Positions 26,241-36,454 of a stretch of DNA of 60,982 nucleotides are shown here, piece by piece. Source of the DNA: Cohnella fermenti (lineage in GTDB: Bacteria; Bacillota; Bacilli; Paenibacillales; Paenibacillaceae). The stretch is from contig NZ_SSOB01000052.1 of the NCBI RefSeq assembly GCF_004801405.1, positions 1 through 60,982 on the forward strand, in the 5' to 3' direction. Position numbers and translations under genes: made by a program. The notes under the pieces are model-generated. The model did no database searches, was not told the origin of the DNA, and saw nothing but the letters and a program-made list of their open reading frames with translations. Within the stretch, counting starts at the first letter, position 1. Each line of letters starts with the position of its first letter.

Positions 26241-26258
26241 AATACGAGGTGGAAAAAC

Positions 26259-26615
26259 ATGCGTGACGGACACAGAGGAAGGCACGGACAGCGCGAGCAA
26301 TGCGAGAACAAGAACGCCCAGACGTTCCGCCGCGGCAGAGCGCTCTCCTTCCTGGAGAAGCTGCAGAGACGCCGCACAACGCTTCAGCGGCAAGTTAATG
26401 ACCCGGATCTGGAAGCGATCAAGCCGGTCATCAGCGGGGAATTGAAGGCGACGGAATCGATCATGGACGAATTTATCCGCGTGTTCCAGTTGTACGAGAA
26501 TGAGAACGCTTCCGAAGAACAGCCGCCCGGCGGCGCTCCCAACGCTTCAACCGAGTCAAACGGTTTGGCCGATTCGACAGATCCAGGCGAGGAGACCATC
26601 GCGGACCCACAATAA
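26259..26615 (+). CDS. Small conserved helical protein ahead of ABC exporter
   Basis: 118 residues, highly charged. The N-terminus is His/Arg/Gly rich; the core (FRRGRALSFLEKLQRRRTTL, then GELKATESIMDEFIRVFQLY) is helical and resembles small uncharacterised Paenibacillaceae proteins encoded next to ABC exporters. The last 35 residues are acidic and Ser/Pro-rich. No membrane segment. ATG 26259 follows GAGGTGG. It is the first gene of the exporter operon, 20 bp before the first ABC gene, and behind the GTATAC promoter, so a role in regulating or assisting the exporter is possible but unproven. Confidence 0.65.
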   Translation: MRDGHRGRHGQREQCENKNAQTFRRGRALSFLEKLQRRRTTLQRQVNDPDLEAIKPVISGELKATESIMDEFIRVFQLYENENASEEQPPGGAPNASTESNGLADSTDPGEETIADPQ

Positions 26616-26635
26616 GCTGGAGGAAGGGATTTAAC

Positions 26636-28390
26636 TTGAAATCGGAAGGCTTGCTTAAACCTTATTTTGCACAGACCTGGCGTTTCTATCTCATCTCCAT
26701 TCTGCTGCACGCCTCCGCCAGCCTGATTTTCGCCTACTTCCCCAGAGTGCTCGGCGACTTCACGGACCACTTGCAGAGCGGCAAGCTCGTGACGAACGAT
26801 ATCGCCCGCTACGGCTTGCTGCTGCTCGTCATCGGAGCGTCCTACTCGATCATCGGCGGATTCGGGCAATATCTGGTCATGTACGTCGGCCGCTTGTTCG
26901 AGAACATCACCCGGCGCCGGTTATTCTCGCACTTCTCCGGGCTCAGTGAGCATTACTATTCGAAGAACGGCGTCGGCAAGATGCTCAGCTACTTCATGAA
27001 CGACGTGACCGGTGTCCGGGAGGCCATCTCGATGGGCATCAACCAGCTATCGATGGCGACGATGCTTCTCCTGTCCTGCGTCGGGTCGATGATCGCGGGC
27101 GGCATTCCGCTCTACCTGATCGCCGCCTCCGTCATGCCGCTGCTGCTGATCCCGTGGATCGTAACCCGGATCGGCCCCGTCATTCGCCAGCGGTCGAGGA
27201 AGGTGCAGGAATCGCTGGGCGAGATGACCGAATCCGCGGAAGAGCAGTTTAGCGGCATTCGCGTGACGAAGAAGTTCGCGGTCGAGCCCATCATGATCCG
27301 CCGCTTCGGGGCGCATGTCGACCGCATCCGCGACAACCAACTGTCCCTTGTCCGGATGTCGTCGCTGTTCCAGGCCATCGTCCCGTTCCTCGGGTCGCTC
27401 TCCCTTATCGTGGCGCTCGCGTTCGGCGGCTATCTGACGGTGACGGATCGCATTACGCTTGGCGACTTCGTGGCGCTCACCATGTACATTCGCATGCTTA
27501 TGAACCCGCTGCAGCAGATCGGCAACGTCATCAATACGCTGCAGCGGTCGCGGGCATCGCTGCAACGATTGACGGAGCTGGTTGCCGTGCAGCCGGATAT
27601 CGTCGAGGCCGAGGACGCCTCCGAGATCGATCTCGGGCGCTCTCCGCTCCGCATTCGGAACCTCACCTTCACTTACCCGGAGGCGAAGCGTCCCTCTCTG
27701 CAGCAGATCGACCTGGAGCTTGCGCCCGGCATGACGCTGGGCATCGTCGGCCGCACGGGCAGCGGCAAGACGACGCTTGTCAAGCTGCTGCTGCGAATCT
27801 ATGAGCCTCCGGCCGGAACGATCCGGTTCGGCGACACCGACATCCGCGAGCTTACGCTGGAGAGCTTGCGGGGCCAGATCGCTTACGTGCCGCAAGACGG
27901 CTTTCTGTTCAGCACGACCATTCGCGACAATATCGCCTTCGCGAGACGGCAAGCCGGGCAGAACCAGGTCGAGACGGCCGCCAAGCAAGCGAGAATCTAC
28001 GACAACATTCTCGATTTCCCCGACCGCTTCGAGACGAAGCTCGGAGAGCGCGGCCTCACGCTGTCCGGAGGCCAGCGCCAACGGACGAGCTTGGCGCGCG
28101 GCTTCATCATGCAGGCTCCGCTGATGATTATGGACGACAGCGTCAGCGCCGTCGATGCGGTGACGGAGACCGAGATCGTGCAGACGATCGATCGCGAACG
28201 CCGCGGCAAGACGAACATCATTATCGCCCACAAGATCAGCGCCGTTAAGCACGCGGATCTGATCATCGTGCTCGAAGGCGGCAAGATCGTCCAGCGGGGG
28301 CGGCACGAGGAACTGGTTGCGACGCCGGGGCCGTACGCCGAGCTTCACACCATTCAAGAGGAGGGAAGCCGCTATGCCCACGGCTATTAA
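26636..28390 (+). CDS. ABC exporter half-transporter, degenerate catalytic site subunit
   Basis: 584 residues: membrane domain (about 1-320, six segments) followed by an ATPase domain. Walker A GRTGSGKTT near 372, signature LSGGQRQR, Walker B LMIMDDSVSAVD, in which the catalytic Glu is Asp. This asymmetry is known from heterodimeric exporters such as BmrCD, where this type of subunit carries the degenerate site. Likely exports drugs or peptides with the next gene product. TTG start behind GGAGGAAGGG. The stop lies 17 bases inside the next gene. Confidence 0.9.
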   Translation: MKSEGLLKPYFAQTWRFYLISILLHASASLIFAYFPRVLGDFTDHLQSGKLVTNDIARYGLLLLVIGASYSIIGGFGQYLVMYVGRLFENITRRRLFSHFSGLSEHYYSKNGVGKMLSYFMNDVTGVREAISMGINQLSMATMLLLSCVGSMIAGGIPLYLIAASVMPLLLIPWIVTRIGPVIRQRSRKVQESLGEMTESAEEQFSGIRVTKKFAVEPIMIRRFGAHVDRIRDNQLSLVRMSSLFQAIVPFLGSLSLIVALAFGGYLTVTDRITLGDFVALTMYIRMLMNPLQQIGNVINTLQRSRASLQRLTELVAVQPDIVEAEDASEIDLGRSPLRIRNLTFTYPEAKRPSLQQIDLELAPGMTLGIVGRTGSGKTTLVKLLLRIYEPPAGTIRFGDTDIRELTLESLRGQIAYVPQDGFLFSTTIRDNIAFARRQAGQNQVETAAKQARIYDNILDFPDRFETKLGERGLTLSGGQRQRTSLARGFIMQAPLMIMDDSVSAVDAVTETEIVQTIDRERRGKTNIIIAHKISAVKHADLIIVLEGGKIVQRGRHEELVATPGPYAELHTIQEEGSRYAHGY

Positions 28391-30203
28391 CAACTGGCAG
28401 ATGGATCGCAAGACCGGCGGCCCCGGCAAGCAGGAGAAGCCCGAGTATCGGTCGGCGTTCCGAATTCTCGGTTCTTATGTAGGACCGCACCGGGCGACCT
28501 TCGCCTGGGTTGTCGTCTGCACGCTGATCGCGATCTCCTCCGAGCTGTTCCAGCCTTATCTGGTCAAGGTCGCGATCGACGACAACCTGATGGCCGGCAA
28601 GAGCGACTACGGCAGTCTCCTGGTCATCTGCGCCGTTTATCTCGGCTTGTCCTTGTCGGGTCTCGTCTTCACCTACTTGACGAACAATCTGCTGCAGTTC
28701 GCCGGGCAGAGCATCGTCGCCCGAATTCGCAAGCAATTGTTCGAGCATATCGCGAAGCTGTCGATGGCTTACTTCGACAAGACGCCGAGCGGCAGCCTGA
28801 TCACCCATGTCTCGAGCGACACCGAAGCGGTCAACCAGTTCTTCAACCAGGTGCTGCTGACGCTGCTGCGGGACGGGGTGACGCTGATCGCCATTCTCGG
28901 CATGATGTTCTATCTCGATTCGACGCTTGGCCTGTATTGCCTGCTCCTGCTCCCGCTCATCGCCATTATCGCGATCTCCTTCCGCTCCTATATGCGCAAG
29001 ACGTACCAGATGGCGCGCAGCCGGCTGTCCCGGCTTGTGGCGTTCGTGGCCGAGAACCTGTCGGGCATGAGCCTGATTCAGGCGTTCCAGCAGCAGAAGG
29101 CGCAAGCGGAGCAGTTCAAGGAACGCAACGAGGCCTACTTCTCCGCGAACGTCCGCGAGATTCGGACGAATGTCATGTTCAACCGCACCTTCGAGCTTCT
29201 CGGCAACCTGACGATCGCCTTCGTCGTCTGGGTCGGCGGCAAGTCCGTACTCGGCACAACGCTCGAATTCGGCGTCCTATACGCGTTCATTACGTATATC
29301 CGCCAGTTTTTCCAACCGATCAACGCCATTACCCAGCAGTGGAACACGCTGCAATCCGCCACCGTCGCGGCCAACCGGATCTGGGGAGTGCTTCAGACGG
29401 AACAGGAGGTGACGGACCCTGCCGAGCCCCATCCGGTCGATCTCGAGTCGGTGCAGGGACGAATCGACTTCAATCGGATTACGTTCGGCTACGCAAGCGA
29501 CTCGCCCATCTTCCGCGGGCTGGATCTGCACATTCGCCCGGGCGAGATGATCGGCGTCGTCGGGACGACCGGTGCGGGCAAGAGCTCGCTTGTAAGTCTT
29601 CTCTGCCGGTTCTACGACGTGCAGGAGGGCAGCATCCTCATCGACGGAAGCGACATTCGCGAGCTGCCGCAGGCGCAGCTTCATCGTATCGTCGGCCTGA
29701 TTCAGCAAGAGCCCTATCTGTTCGCCGGCAGCATCATCGACAATGTCCGCTTGTTCGACGAGTCGATCTCCCGGGAAGAGGTCGTTCGCGCCTGCGAATT
29801 CGTCGGCGCCGATCCGCTTGTCCGGCGAATGGCCGAGGGGTACGACACAAGGCTGTCCGACCGGGGCAGCGGGCTGTCGGCAGGCGAGCGGCAGCTTCTG
29901 TCCTTCGCCCGCATCCTTGTTTTCCGGCCGAAGGTGCTCATTCTGGACGAAGCGACGGCGAACCTGGATTCGAAGACGGAGCAGCTCCTTCAGGAAGCGC
30001 TGCATATCGTGTCGCAGGGCCGAACGACCATCGTCATCGCCCACCGGCTGTCGACGATTATGCACGCCGATCGGATTCTTGTTCTCCGACACGGGGAGAT
30101 CGTCGAGTCCGGAACGCATCCGGAGCTTCTCGAGCGGGGAGGGTACTACGAAGAGCTGTACCGCCACTCGCAAGGGGAACACCAAGCGGAGAACTGCGGA
30201 TAA
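28374..30203 (+). CDS. ABC exporter half-transporter, catalytic partner subunit
   Basis: 609 residues: six-segment membrane domain and ATPase domain. Walker A GTTGAGKSS near 397, signature variant LSAGERQ, Walker B VLILDEATANLD with the catalytic Glu intact. It complements the degenerate site of the preceding subunit, so the pair is a heterodimeric exporter of the YheI/YheH (BmrC/BmrD) kind. ATG 28374 follows GAGGAGGG and overlaps the upstream gene by 17 bp, so translation is coupled and stoichiometric. An in-frame extension upstream lies within the previous gene and is not used. Confidence 0.9.
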   Translation: MPTAINNWQMDRKTGGPGKQEKPEYRSAFRILGSYVGPHRATFAWVVVCTLIAISSELFQPYLVKVAIDDNLMAGKSDYGSLLVICAVYLGLSLSGLVFTYLTNNLLQFAGQSIVARIRKQLFEHIAKLSMAYFDKTPSGSLITHVSSDTEAVNQFFNQVLLTLLRDGVTLIAILGMMFYLDSTLGLYCLLLLPLIAIIAISFRSYMRKTYQMARSRLSRLVAFVAENLSGMSLIQAFQQQKAQAEQFKERNEAYFSANVREIRTNVMFNRTFELLGNLTIAFVVWVGGKSVLGTTLEFGVLYAFITYIRQFFQPINAITQQWNTLQSATVAANRIWGVLQTEQEVTDPAEPHPVDLESVQGRIDFNRITFGYASDSPIFRGLDLHIRPGEMIGVVGTTGAGKSSLVSLLCRFYDVQEGSILIDGSDIRELPQAQLHRIVGLIQQEPYLFAGSIIDNVRLFDESISREEVVRACEFVGADPLVRRMAEGYDTRLSDRGSGLSAGERQLLSFARILVFRPKVLILDEATANLDSKTEQLLQEALHIVSQGRTTIVIAHRLSTIMHADRILVLRHGEIVESGTHPELLERGGYYEELYRHSQGEHQAENCG

Positions 30204-30260
30204 GCGAGGCAAGGATAAGAGAGGCGCGAATAGCAAGAGCGCCAATCGGCTGCGATAACA

Positions 30261-30307
30261 GAGGCGATTCCCGCGAGAAGCACAGGCTTCCGCAGGGATC
30301 GCCTTTT
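30261..30307 (+). terminator. Terminator after the ABC exporter operon
   Basis: Stem AGGCGATTCCCGCGAGAAGC, loop ACAG, GCTTCCGCAGGGATCGCCT, then TTTT. It lies 58 bp after the exporter stop. The remaining space to 30568 (365 bp in all) holds no gene; a possible cre site and promoter precede the lyase gene. Confidence 0.75.
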
Positions 30308-30514
30308 CCCGTCTCTTCCCGTCTCTTCCCGTTTTGTCTCATCGTCCGCTTCTCGTCCCGCTCGCCTCATTTCGCACCGTCTCACCCGTTCGTCCCCTCT
30401 CGCGCCGATCGCCGGCCTGCTGAATTTCCCGCAGCAACAGCTTAACAACGCCGCACACAAAGCTTAAAAAACTTCATTCCGTGCGATGACAAGAGTTGGT
30501 AGTTTAATAGCTGA

Positions 30515-30528
30515 GGAAAGCGCTTCCC
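30515..30528 (+). promoter_or_regulatory. Possible CcpA (cre) site upstream of the SLH lyase
   Basis: GGAAAGCGCTTCCC is a perfect 14-bp palindrome whose core GAAAGCGCTT matches the core of the catabolite-responsive element bound by CcpA in Firmicutes (TGAAAGCGCTTTCA type). It stands 40-54 bp before the start of the secreted lyase gene, a place suited to glucose repression. Flanks deviate from consensus. Confidence 0.45.
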
Positions 30529-30568
30529 GAAGCAGACTCTATCTTAACGTCAGGAGGAACGCCAAACG

Positions 30569-33500
30569 ATGTCCAAGCAACGAATCCATTCCGGAAGGAG
30601 CATTCGCATGAACAAGCCGATCAAGCTGATCTTATCGTTCCTATGCCTCGCCTTGGCGTGCATGCCGTTCGGCCCCCTCGTTCCGGGCTCCGTCCCGGCC
30701 GCGTCGGCCGCCGGCGATACGCTGAGCTTCCCGGCCGCGGAGGATACGTTCGTATCCAACTTCAACAATCAAGGCGACAGCACCGGAATCGCGCTCAATT
30801 CCAAGAAGCTGATCTACGGCAAGCTGCGCCACGCCTATCTCAAGTTCGACTTGTCGACGATCGATACGAGCCGGTACGCTATCGACGAGATGACGATGAC
30901 GCTCACCTTCCGCAAATCCCACGCACCCAACGAACTGGTCTTCACCGAGAGCGAATCGACCTTGTCGGGCTCCTCCGACGCGTGGACGGAAGACAATCTG
31001 ACCTACAACAACCGCCCGAACGACATCGCCGGCTCTCCGACGGCCACCTTGAACGCAACGTCCAACGGAGAGGAGTCGCTGTCCGTCGATCTGTCGACGA
31101 TTGTCCGCAACGCGTTAAGCAACGGAAGGTCCATCGTCAGCATTCATCTGACGACGGCGCAGGTGGACGATTCGACAGTCGCGGCGAGCGAGCTGTACTC
31201 CTCCCGGAACACGTCCAGTCAGCCCGGTCCTTCGCTGGACGTCTCTCTCGGCGCGCCGATCGCCGACGACGGAGTGGACCGGACGACGCTCACCGCGCTT
31301 ATCGCCGCAGCGAATTCGCTGACGGAGTCCGTCTACACGCCGGAGACGTGGTCCGCCCTTGCCGCCGCTCTGAGCGCGGCCATCGCCGTGAACAGCGGAG
31401 CCTCGACCCAGGAGGAGGTCGATCAGGCCGCCCTGCTGCTGCAGACGGCAATAACCGCTCTGACGGAAGCGGAGGTGCCCACCAAGCTCGCCGCCCCGGG
31501 GATGGGCGATTACTTCACGGACAGCAAGACGGCCGCCATGATCTTCAAGCTGAGGAATGCCGACGGCAAATATGTCAAGGTCGACTCCGACACGGAGAAG
31601 CTGTCCCTTACGGCCGATGCCTCCGAGGCTTCCCCGTTCGCCCTGTACGTTCTTGACTACTTCGCCCATGTGAACCATTCGGAGCCGGAGGTCGGCGCCA
31701 CCCGAACCGCTTATTCGCTCAAGAGCCTGGTCAACGGCAAGTTCCTGACGATCCAGAATGACTACACGGCGGAGCAATTCCTGAGCAACACCCACCGCTA
31801 TTACAATATCGCAAGCGGCGCCGAGAGCGGCACGAGTACGAATCGGACGTTCGAGGTCAAGGCTTCGGCAAGCGTTCCGGGCTGGAACGAGCGCTTCTAC
31901 ATCGATCATTATGCGAGCTCGGGCTATTATCGGATCTTCTCCCACCTGTCGACGATGCGGGACGATGCGAACTTCAGTCTCTTTAATGTGAGAATGACCG
32001 ACGATGCGATGCTGAGCTCCGGAACGTCGGCGGACAACACGGAGTATCGGTTCATCTTCGAGGAGGTGACGGGGGCGGATCTGCTCGAGGTCAGCCAGGT
32101 GACGGCCGGCAGCGCCGCGGAGCTGATCTGGCGCCCGGTCAACGGAGATGCGGAGCCCGCCCATTACCGCGTAACCGGCAGCGTTGCGTCCGTCGTCTAC
32201 GACGGAGCCTTGATGCGGGCGACGCTTCCGGAGCTGAGCGCAGGCGTTCACACGCTGGCCGTCGACTACGAAGGAAGCGGCTATGAAGCGCATGCGGACG
32301 TGAAGGTGCGAATCTTTAACCATCCCGGCATCCTGCTGACGACGGACGATCTGGACCGGATGAAGCAGCATGTCCTGGCCAAGGAAGAGCCTTGGTATTC
32401 CGACTACCAGCGGCTGCTGGACAGCGTTCCTTACGGGGTGGCCGATTCCGAATACGAGACGACCGCTCTCTCCAATGTCGGACGCGGCGGCTCTCCTTCG
32501 GACTCGGGCAATATCGGCTACTTCGAGAAGGGCGGCAATGCCGCTTACTTCAACGCCTTGCAATGGGTAATTACCGGGGACGACGCCTACGCCGAGACGG
32601 CCGTCGATATTCTGAACCGCTGGGCGACGACGCTGCAGGTGATCGACGGGCGCGACCGCATTCTCGGCGCAGGCATCAATGCCTACAAGTTCGCCAGCGC
32701 GGCGGAGATCGTCCGGTATTACGACGGCGGATACGCCGGGTACGCCGACAGCGACTTCAAGGCGCTTCAGGAGATGATGGTCAACGTCGTTTATCCGGTT
32801 ATCCAGGACGCGGCCGTGCCGATGATCGCCAACGGCAACTGGGATCTTGCGGCGATGGTCAGCATGCTCGCGATCGGCGTTCTGTGCGACAGCACGGAGA
32901 TGTTCGACCGGGCGATGAACTTCTACCAGGACATCCATGTGAACGGCTCCATCTTCGCTTACGCGAACGACTCCGGGCAGACGATGGAGACCGGCCGCGA
33001 CCAGGCGCACGCGATGCTCGCGCTCGGCTATATGGCCGAGCTCGCCATGATCGCTTACAACCAGGATGAAGACTTGTATTCCTTGTACGACAACCGGCTG
33101 GCCAAGGCGTTCGAATATCTTGCGAAGTACAACCTGTACTCGAAGGAGCTCTACGGCGAGGATGTTCCGTTCGTCGCCATGCCGAACGTATTCGGCGATA
33201 CGAGCAGAGGCTATTACGGAGCCGGCTTCGACCGGGACAGCAACGGCCTTAACCGCGGCGAGCTTCGCCCCGTCTTCGAGCAAGGGCTTGCCCTCTATAC
33301 GAAGGTCGGCGGCGCGGACATGACGTGGACCAAGCGAGCGGCGGAAGCTTCGCGCCCGCAGGCGATGGTTCACTTCGACAATCTGAACTTCGGCACCTTG
33401 ACTTATTACAACGGAGAGCCGACGAACGGAAGCGGCCCTTACTTCCAGTTGAGAACGCGTTGGGAGCCGCTCTATCAGCGGAACTGGAGCACGGTGGACG

Positions 33501-35377
33501 GCGAGCTGACAGCCGAGACGTTGAACTCGTATTACGAGATCGACGAGAGCGGAGAGCTGACGACCAGCGTCATGAAGAAGGACGCTCCCTTCTTCCAGCT
33601 CGTCTCCAATAACGACGGCACGTATTCGATCCGTTCGGTTCTTACCCGCACCTACCTGTCGGTGAAGGACGAGACGGTCGGCGATGCCAATGTCATCCGG
33701 GCCGACGCGACCTCCGTCGGCGACAACGAGAAGTTCCTGCTCCGCTCCAGCGGGGTCGGCCCCTTCTTCCTGGCCTCTCCGAAGTACGACAACCGAATCG
33801 TTTACCAGGAAGCGGCCGGCTCGGGCAGCGGCGCCGTGCTGACGCTGCGGCTGGGCACGAAGACGCTGTCGCAGATTGCCGACGTGGCGGACGTGACGAC
33901 AAGCGAACGGCTGATCTTCATGTACAACACGAAGGAGATCGCCCTGCAGGGAATCGCGGAGCCGACCGGCGACGCGCCGGTCATCGCCGCCGCCGCGCTG
34001 GCGGGCGGCACGGTTGGAGCCGCCTATGCCGCGGCCCTGACGGCGACCGGAGAAGGCATCCGGTGGACCGTCTCGGAAGGCGGTCTGCCGGCCGGACTGG
34101 AGCTGTCCGAAGCAGGCGTCATCGGAGGAACGCCGACCGCGCCCGGAACGTACGCGTTCACGGTCAAAGCCGAGAACGACTACGGCAGCGACGTTAAGCC
34201 GCTTAGCATAACGATCTCAGCCGCGGCAACGCCTACGTCTCCTTCCGTCTCCATTCCGGAACAGACCGGGGAGGAGACGGCGGACCCATCGCCGAAGAGC
34301 GCCGCCCTTAACGGTATTAGCGGCGCCTTGACCGAGACGGCCGACGGCGGCTACCGGCTGTCCGTCTCCGAGCAGCAGGCCGCGAGCGCCCTTGGCGACG
34401 ACAACCTCTTGAACATAACCGCGAACGATATCGAGGATCTGATTGTGGAACTGCCCGTTCGCGCCCTGGAATCGTCCTCGGTGACGATCGAGACCGGTTC
34501 GGGAACCGTCTCGATCCCGAGCGCGGCCCTTCTGAAGATGGGGGCGGCCGAAGGCGACTCGCTGTCGCTTCGCATCCGGCCGAACGGCGTTCGATTCGAG
34601 CTGCTGAAGGACGGCCAGCCAACGGCGTATGACGGAACCGGCGCGCCGCTGACGGTTACCCTGTCCGTCACGAAGCAGGACGGCCACAATTCCGGGCGCT
34701 ACGTTGCCGTCAAGCGGGAGAACGGCAGGAACGTCGTGCTTCCGCTGGCGATCGAGGCCGGAGGCAAGATCACATTCGCGCTCGCTTCCGCCGGCGACTA
34801 CGCCGTGATCGATAACGGCCAAGATTACACGGACGTCTCCGCTGCCGATTGGGCTTCCGGGAATATCGCCTTCGTGACGGCCCGCGGCTTGTTCGAAGGC
34901 ACAGGCAACGGCCGCTTCAGCCCGCAGACCGGCATGACGCGCGCGATGTTCGCGCAGACGCTGGCCAATCTGGAGGGCATTCAAGCGGACGGCCAAGCGC
35001 CTTCGACCTTCGTCGACGTGCCGGGCCAAGCGTGGTATGCGGCAGCCGCAGCTTGGGCGGCCGAGAGCGGCATCGTCAGCGGCACCGGCCAGGACCGCTT
35101 CGATCCCGGCCAGCCGGTTACGCGCGAGCAGATGGCGGTTATGCTGTTTAATTACGCCGCTTATAAGGGCTACAAGCTGCCGGACGGCGCAGCCGCGCCG
35201 ATCGCCGACGGAGATCGCGTAAGCCCGTGGGCCGTCGAAGCGGTTAACGCGTTGGTCGCGGCAGGGGTGTTCACCGGCAAGCCGGACGGCAGCTTCGACC
35301 CGCACGCCGCCGCCAGCCGCGCCGAGACCGCAACGGCGCTCGCCCGCTTCGTTCGGGCGCTGAGCGCGAGCAACTGA
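30569..35377 (+). CDS. Large SLH-anchored alginate-lyase-family polysaccharide lyase
   Basis: 1602 residues, secreted. Signal peptide ends near PAASA; the start is ATG 30569 (AGGAGG 11 bases away) or ATG 30608 (AAGGAG 7 bases away). Domain order by eye: DNRLRE/CBM96-like sandwich about 50-225; FIVAR-like helical part 230-300; fascin-like trefoil 310-500; alginate-lyase-like alpha/alpha domain about 585-945 (begins HPGILLTTDDLDRMKQH); second trefoil-like region 985-1130; putative Ig domain 1135-1217; beta-rich region to 1417; three SLH repeats 1419-1600 (for example FVDVPGQAWYAAAAAWA). SLH repeats tether it to the cell wall. It should depolymerise uronate-containing polysaccharide at the cell surface. 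Single-gene transcript with a possible cre site. Confidence 0.85.
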   Translation: MSKQRIHSGRSIRMNKPIKLILSFLCLALACMPFGPLVPGSVPAASAAGDTLSFPAAEDTFVSNFNNQGDSTGIALNSKKLIYGKLRHAYLKFDLSTIDTSRYAIDEMTMTLTFRKSHAPNELVFTESESTLSGSSDAWTEDNLTYNNRPNDIAGSPTATLNATSNGEESLSVDLSTIVRNALSNGRSIVSIHLTTAQVDDSTVAASELYSSRNTSSQPGPSLDVSLGAPIADDGVDRTTLTALIAAANSLTESVYTPETWSALAAALSAAIAVNSGASTQEEVDQAALLLQTAITALTEAEVPTKLAAPGMGDYFTDSKTAAMIFKLRNADGKYVKVDSDTEKLSLTADASEASPFALYVLDYFAHVNHSEPEVGATRTAYSLKSLVNGKFLTIQNDYTAEQFLSNTHRYYNIASGAESGTSTNRTFEVKASASVPGWNERFYIDHYASSGYYRIFSHLSTMRDDANFSLFNVRMTDDAMLSSGTSADNTEYRFIFEEVTGADLLEVSQVTAGSAAELIWRPVNGDAEPAHYRVTGSVASVVYDGALMRATLPELSAGVHTLAVDYEGSGYEAHADVKVRIFNHPGILLTTDDLDRMKQHVLAKEEPWYSDYQRLLDSVPYGVADSEYETTALSNVGRGGSPSDSGNIGYFEKGGNAAYFNALQWVITGDDAYAETAVDILNRWATTLQVIDGRDRILGAGINAYKFASAAEIVRYYDGGYAGYADSDFKALQEMMVNVVYPVIQDAAVPMIANGNWDLAAMVSMLAIGVLCDSTEMFDRAMNFYQDIHVNGSIFAYANDSGQTMETGRDQAHAMLALGYMAELAMIAYNQDEDLYSLYDNRLAKAFEYLAKYNLYSKELYGEDVPFVAMPNVFGDTSRGYYGAGFDRDSNGLNRGELRPVFEQGLALYTKVGGADMTWTKRAAEASRPQAMVHFDNLNFGTLTYYNGEPTNGSGPYFQLRTRWEPLYQRNWSTVDGELTAETLNSYYEIDESGELTTSVMKKDAPFFQLVSNNDGTYSIRSVLTRTYLSVKDETVGDANVIRADATSVGDNEKFLLRSSGVGPFFLASPKYDNRIVYQEAAGSGSGAVLTLRLGTKTLSQIADVADVTTSERLIFMYNTKEIALQGIAEPTGDAPVIAAAALAGGTVGAAYAAALTATGEGIRWTVSEGGLPAGLELSEAGVIGGTPTAPGTYAFTVKAENDYGSDVKPLSITISAAATPTSPSVSIPEQTGEETADPSPKSAALNGISGALTETADGGYRLSVSEQQAASALGDDNLLNITANDIEDLIVELPVRALESSSVTIETGSGTVSIPSAALLKMGAAEGDSLSLRIRPNGVRFELLKDGQPTAYDGTGAPLTVTLSVTKQDGHNSGRYVAVKRENGRNVVLPLAIEAGGKITFALASAGDYAVIDNGQDYTDVSAADWASGNIAFVTARGLFEGTGNGRFSPQTGMTRAMFAQTLANLEGIQADGQAPSTFVDVPGQAWYAAAAAWAAESGIVSGTGQDRFDPGQPVTREQMAVMLFNYAAYKGYKLPDGAAAPIADGDRVSPWAVEAVNALVAAGVFTGKPDGSFDPHAAASRAETATALARFVRALSASN

Positions 35378-35645
35378 AGCAAGCTTCTCTGCGAACGATT
35401 CATGCCGCAAGCCGATGGAGCCGCCCTCTTGCTCACTCTCTCCGCCGCTCTCTTCGTCCACCCTCTTCCTTCGCTTTTTCCGCCAATCGGTCCTTCGCCC
35501 CTCCAAGGTCCGGCTCCTCTCCGCGACCCGAGTCCAGCTTCGAACCGTTCTCTTGCTCGATTCCCTCGCGGAATCTATCTGCTACGCTAAGATCAGCAGC
35601 CAACGCAAGGCGTGGCCGCGCCAAGAGAAAGCGAGGGCAAGCCGC

Positions 35646-36281
35646 ATGATTCCTGCCATCAGCCGCTCAGACAAGCCTATCTACGTCCTGCTGACCCATA
35701 CCGGGACTTTATTTACGACACTGATCCGGGGCGTTACTTCCGCCCCTTATAATCACGCATCCCTCGCGATGGACGCGGAATTAAGCCGCCTGTACAGCTT
35801 CGGCCGCAAGCGCCCGCGCAATCCGCTGTCGGCGGGCTTCGTCGAGGAGGATGTCTACGAAGGGACGTTCAGCCGTTATCCGAATACGCGCTGCGCGCTG
35901 CTTCGGCTGCGGGTCACCGATGAACAGCGGGCGGAAGCCTGGGGAACGATCCGCGCCTTCCAACAGAACCGGGACGACTATCGGTACAACCTGATCGGTC
36001 TGCTCGGGGTGCTGATGAACCGTGACCTCTGCCGCAAAAACGCTTACTTCTGCTCCCAGTTCGTTGCCGAAGCCCTCCGCCGCTCCGGAATTCCGCTGTG
36101 GGACCGCTCTTCCGCCCTTGTGACCCCCGATGATTTTCTGCGGCATGGCTCATTCGAGCTTGTCTACGAAGGCAATCTGTACGATTACCCGCTTCTGGAC
36201 GTCAAGAGAATCGCTGCGAGAAGTGCCGGAACGGCGGTCCGAACCCGCGCGAATCCGGATGGCAGCATCGCCTTGAGTTAG
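35646..36281 (+). CDS. Permuted papain-like amidase fold protein (YiiX/C92 type)
   Basis: 211 residues. Key elements of the permuted NlpC/P60-like fold: catalytic His37 in PYNHASLAMD and Cys136 in NAYFCSQFVAEALRRSG, with the order His before Cys that marks the permuted family. Members are thought to cleave amide or thioester bonds; the substrate is unknown. No signal peptide. ATG 35646 follows GCGAGGGC; an upstream open extension has no ribosome binding site. The 268-bp gap upstream (35378-35645) shows no gene. Confidence 0.78.
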   Translation: MIPAISRSDKPIYVLLTHTGTLFTTLIRGVTSAPYNHASLAMDAELSRLYSFGRKRPRNPLSAGFVEEDVYEGTFSRYPNTRCALLRLRVTDEQRAEAWGTIRAFQQNRDDYRYNLIGLLGVLMNRDLCRKNAYFCSQFVAEALRRSGIPLWDRSSALVTPDDFLRHGSFELVYEGNLYDYPLLDVKRIAARSAGTAVRTRANPDGSIALS

Positions 36282-36454
36282 ACGGATCGAGGAGGACCAA
36301 GGGTGTTCCGTTCCTGAGGTCTGCGGCGTTCGGGAAGGTTGCCTCGGAGGGCGGGGCCGCCTACAATGGGAGATAACAGTCCGGGCAAGCTTCGAGGCGA
36401 CTGCCGCTCGAATCTCCCTGATTCCAATCCATCGCTGCGAAGGAGCTTTGCCTT

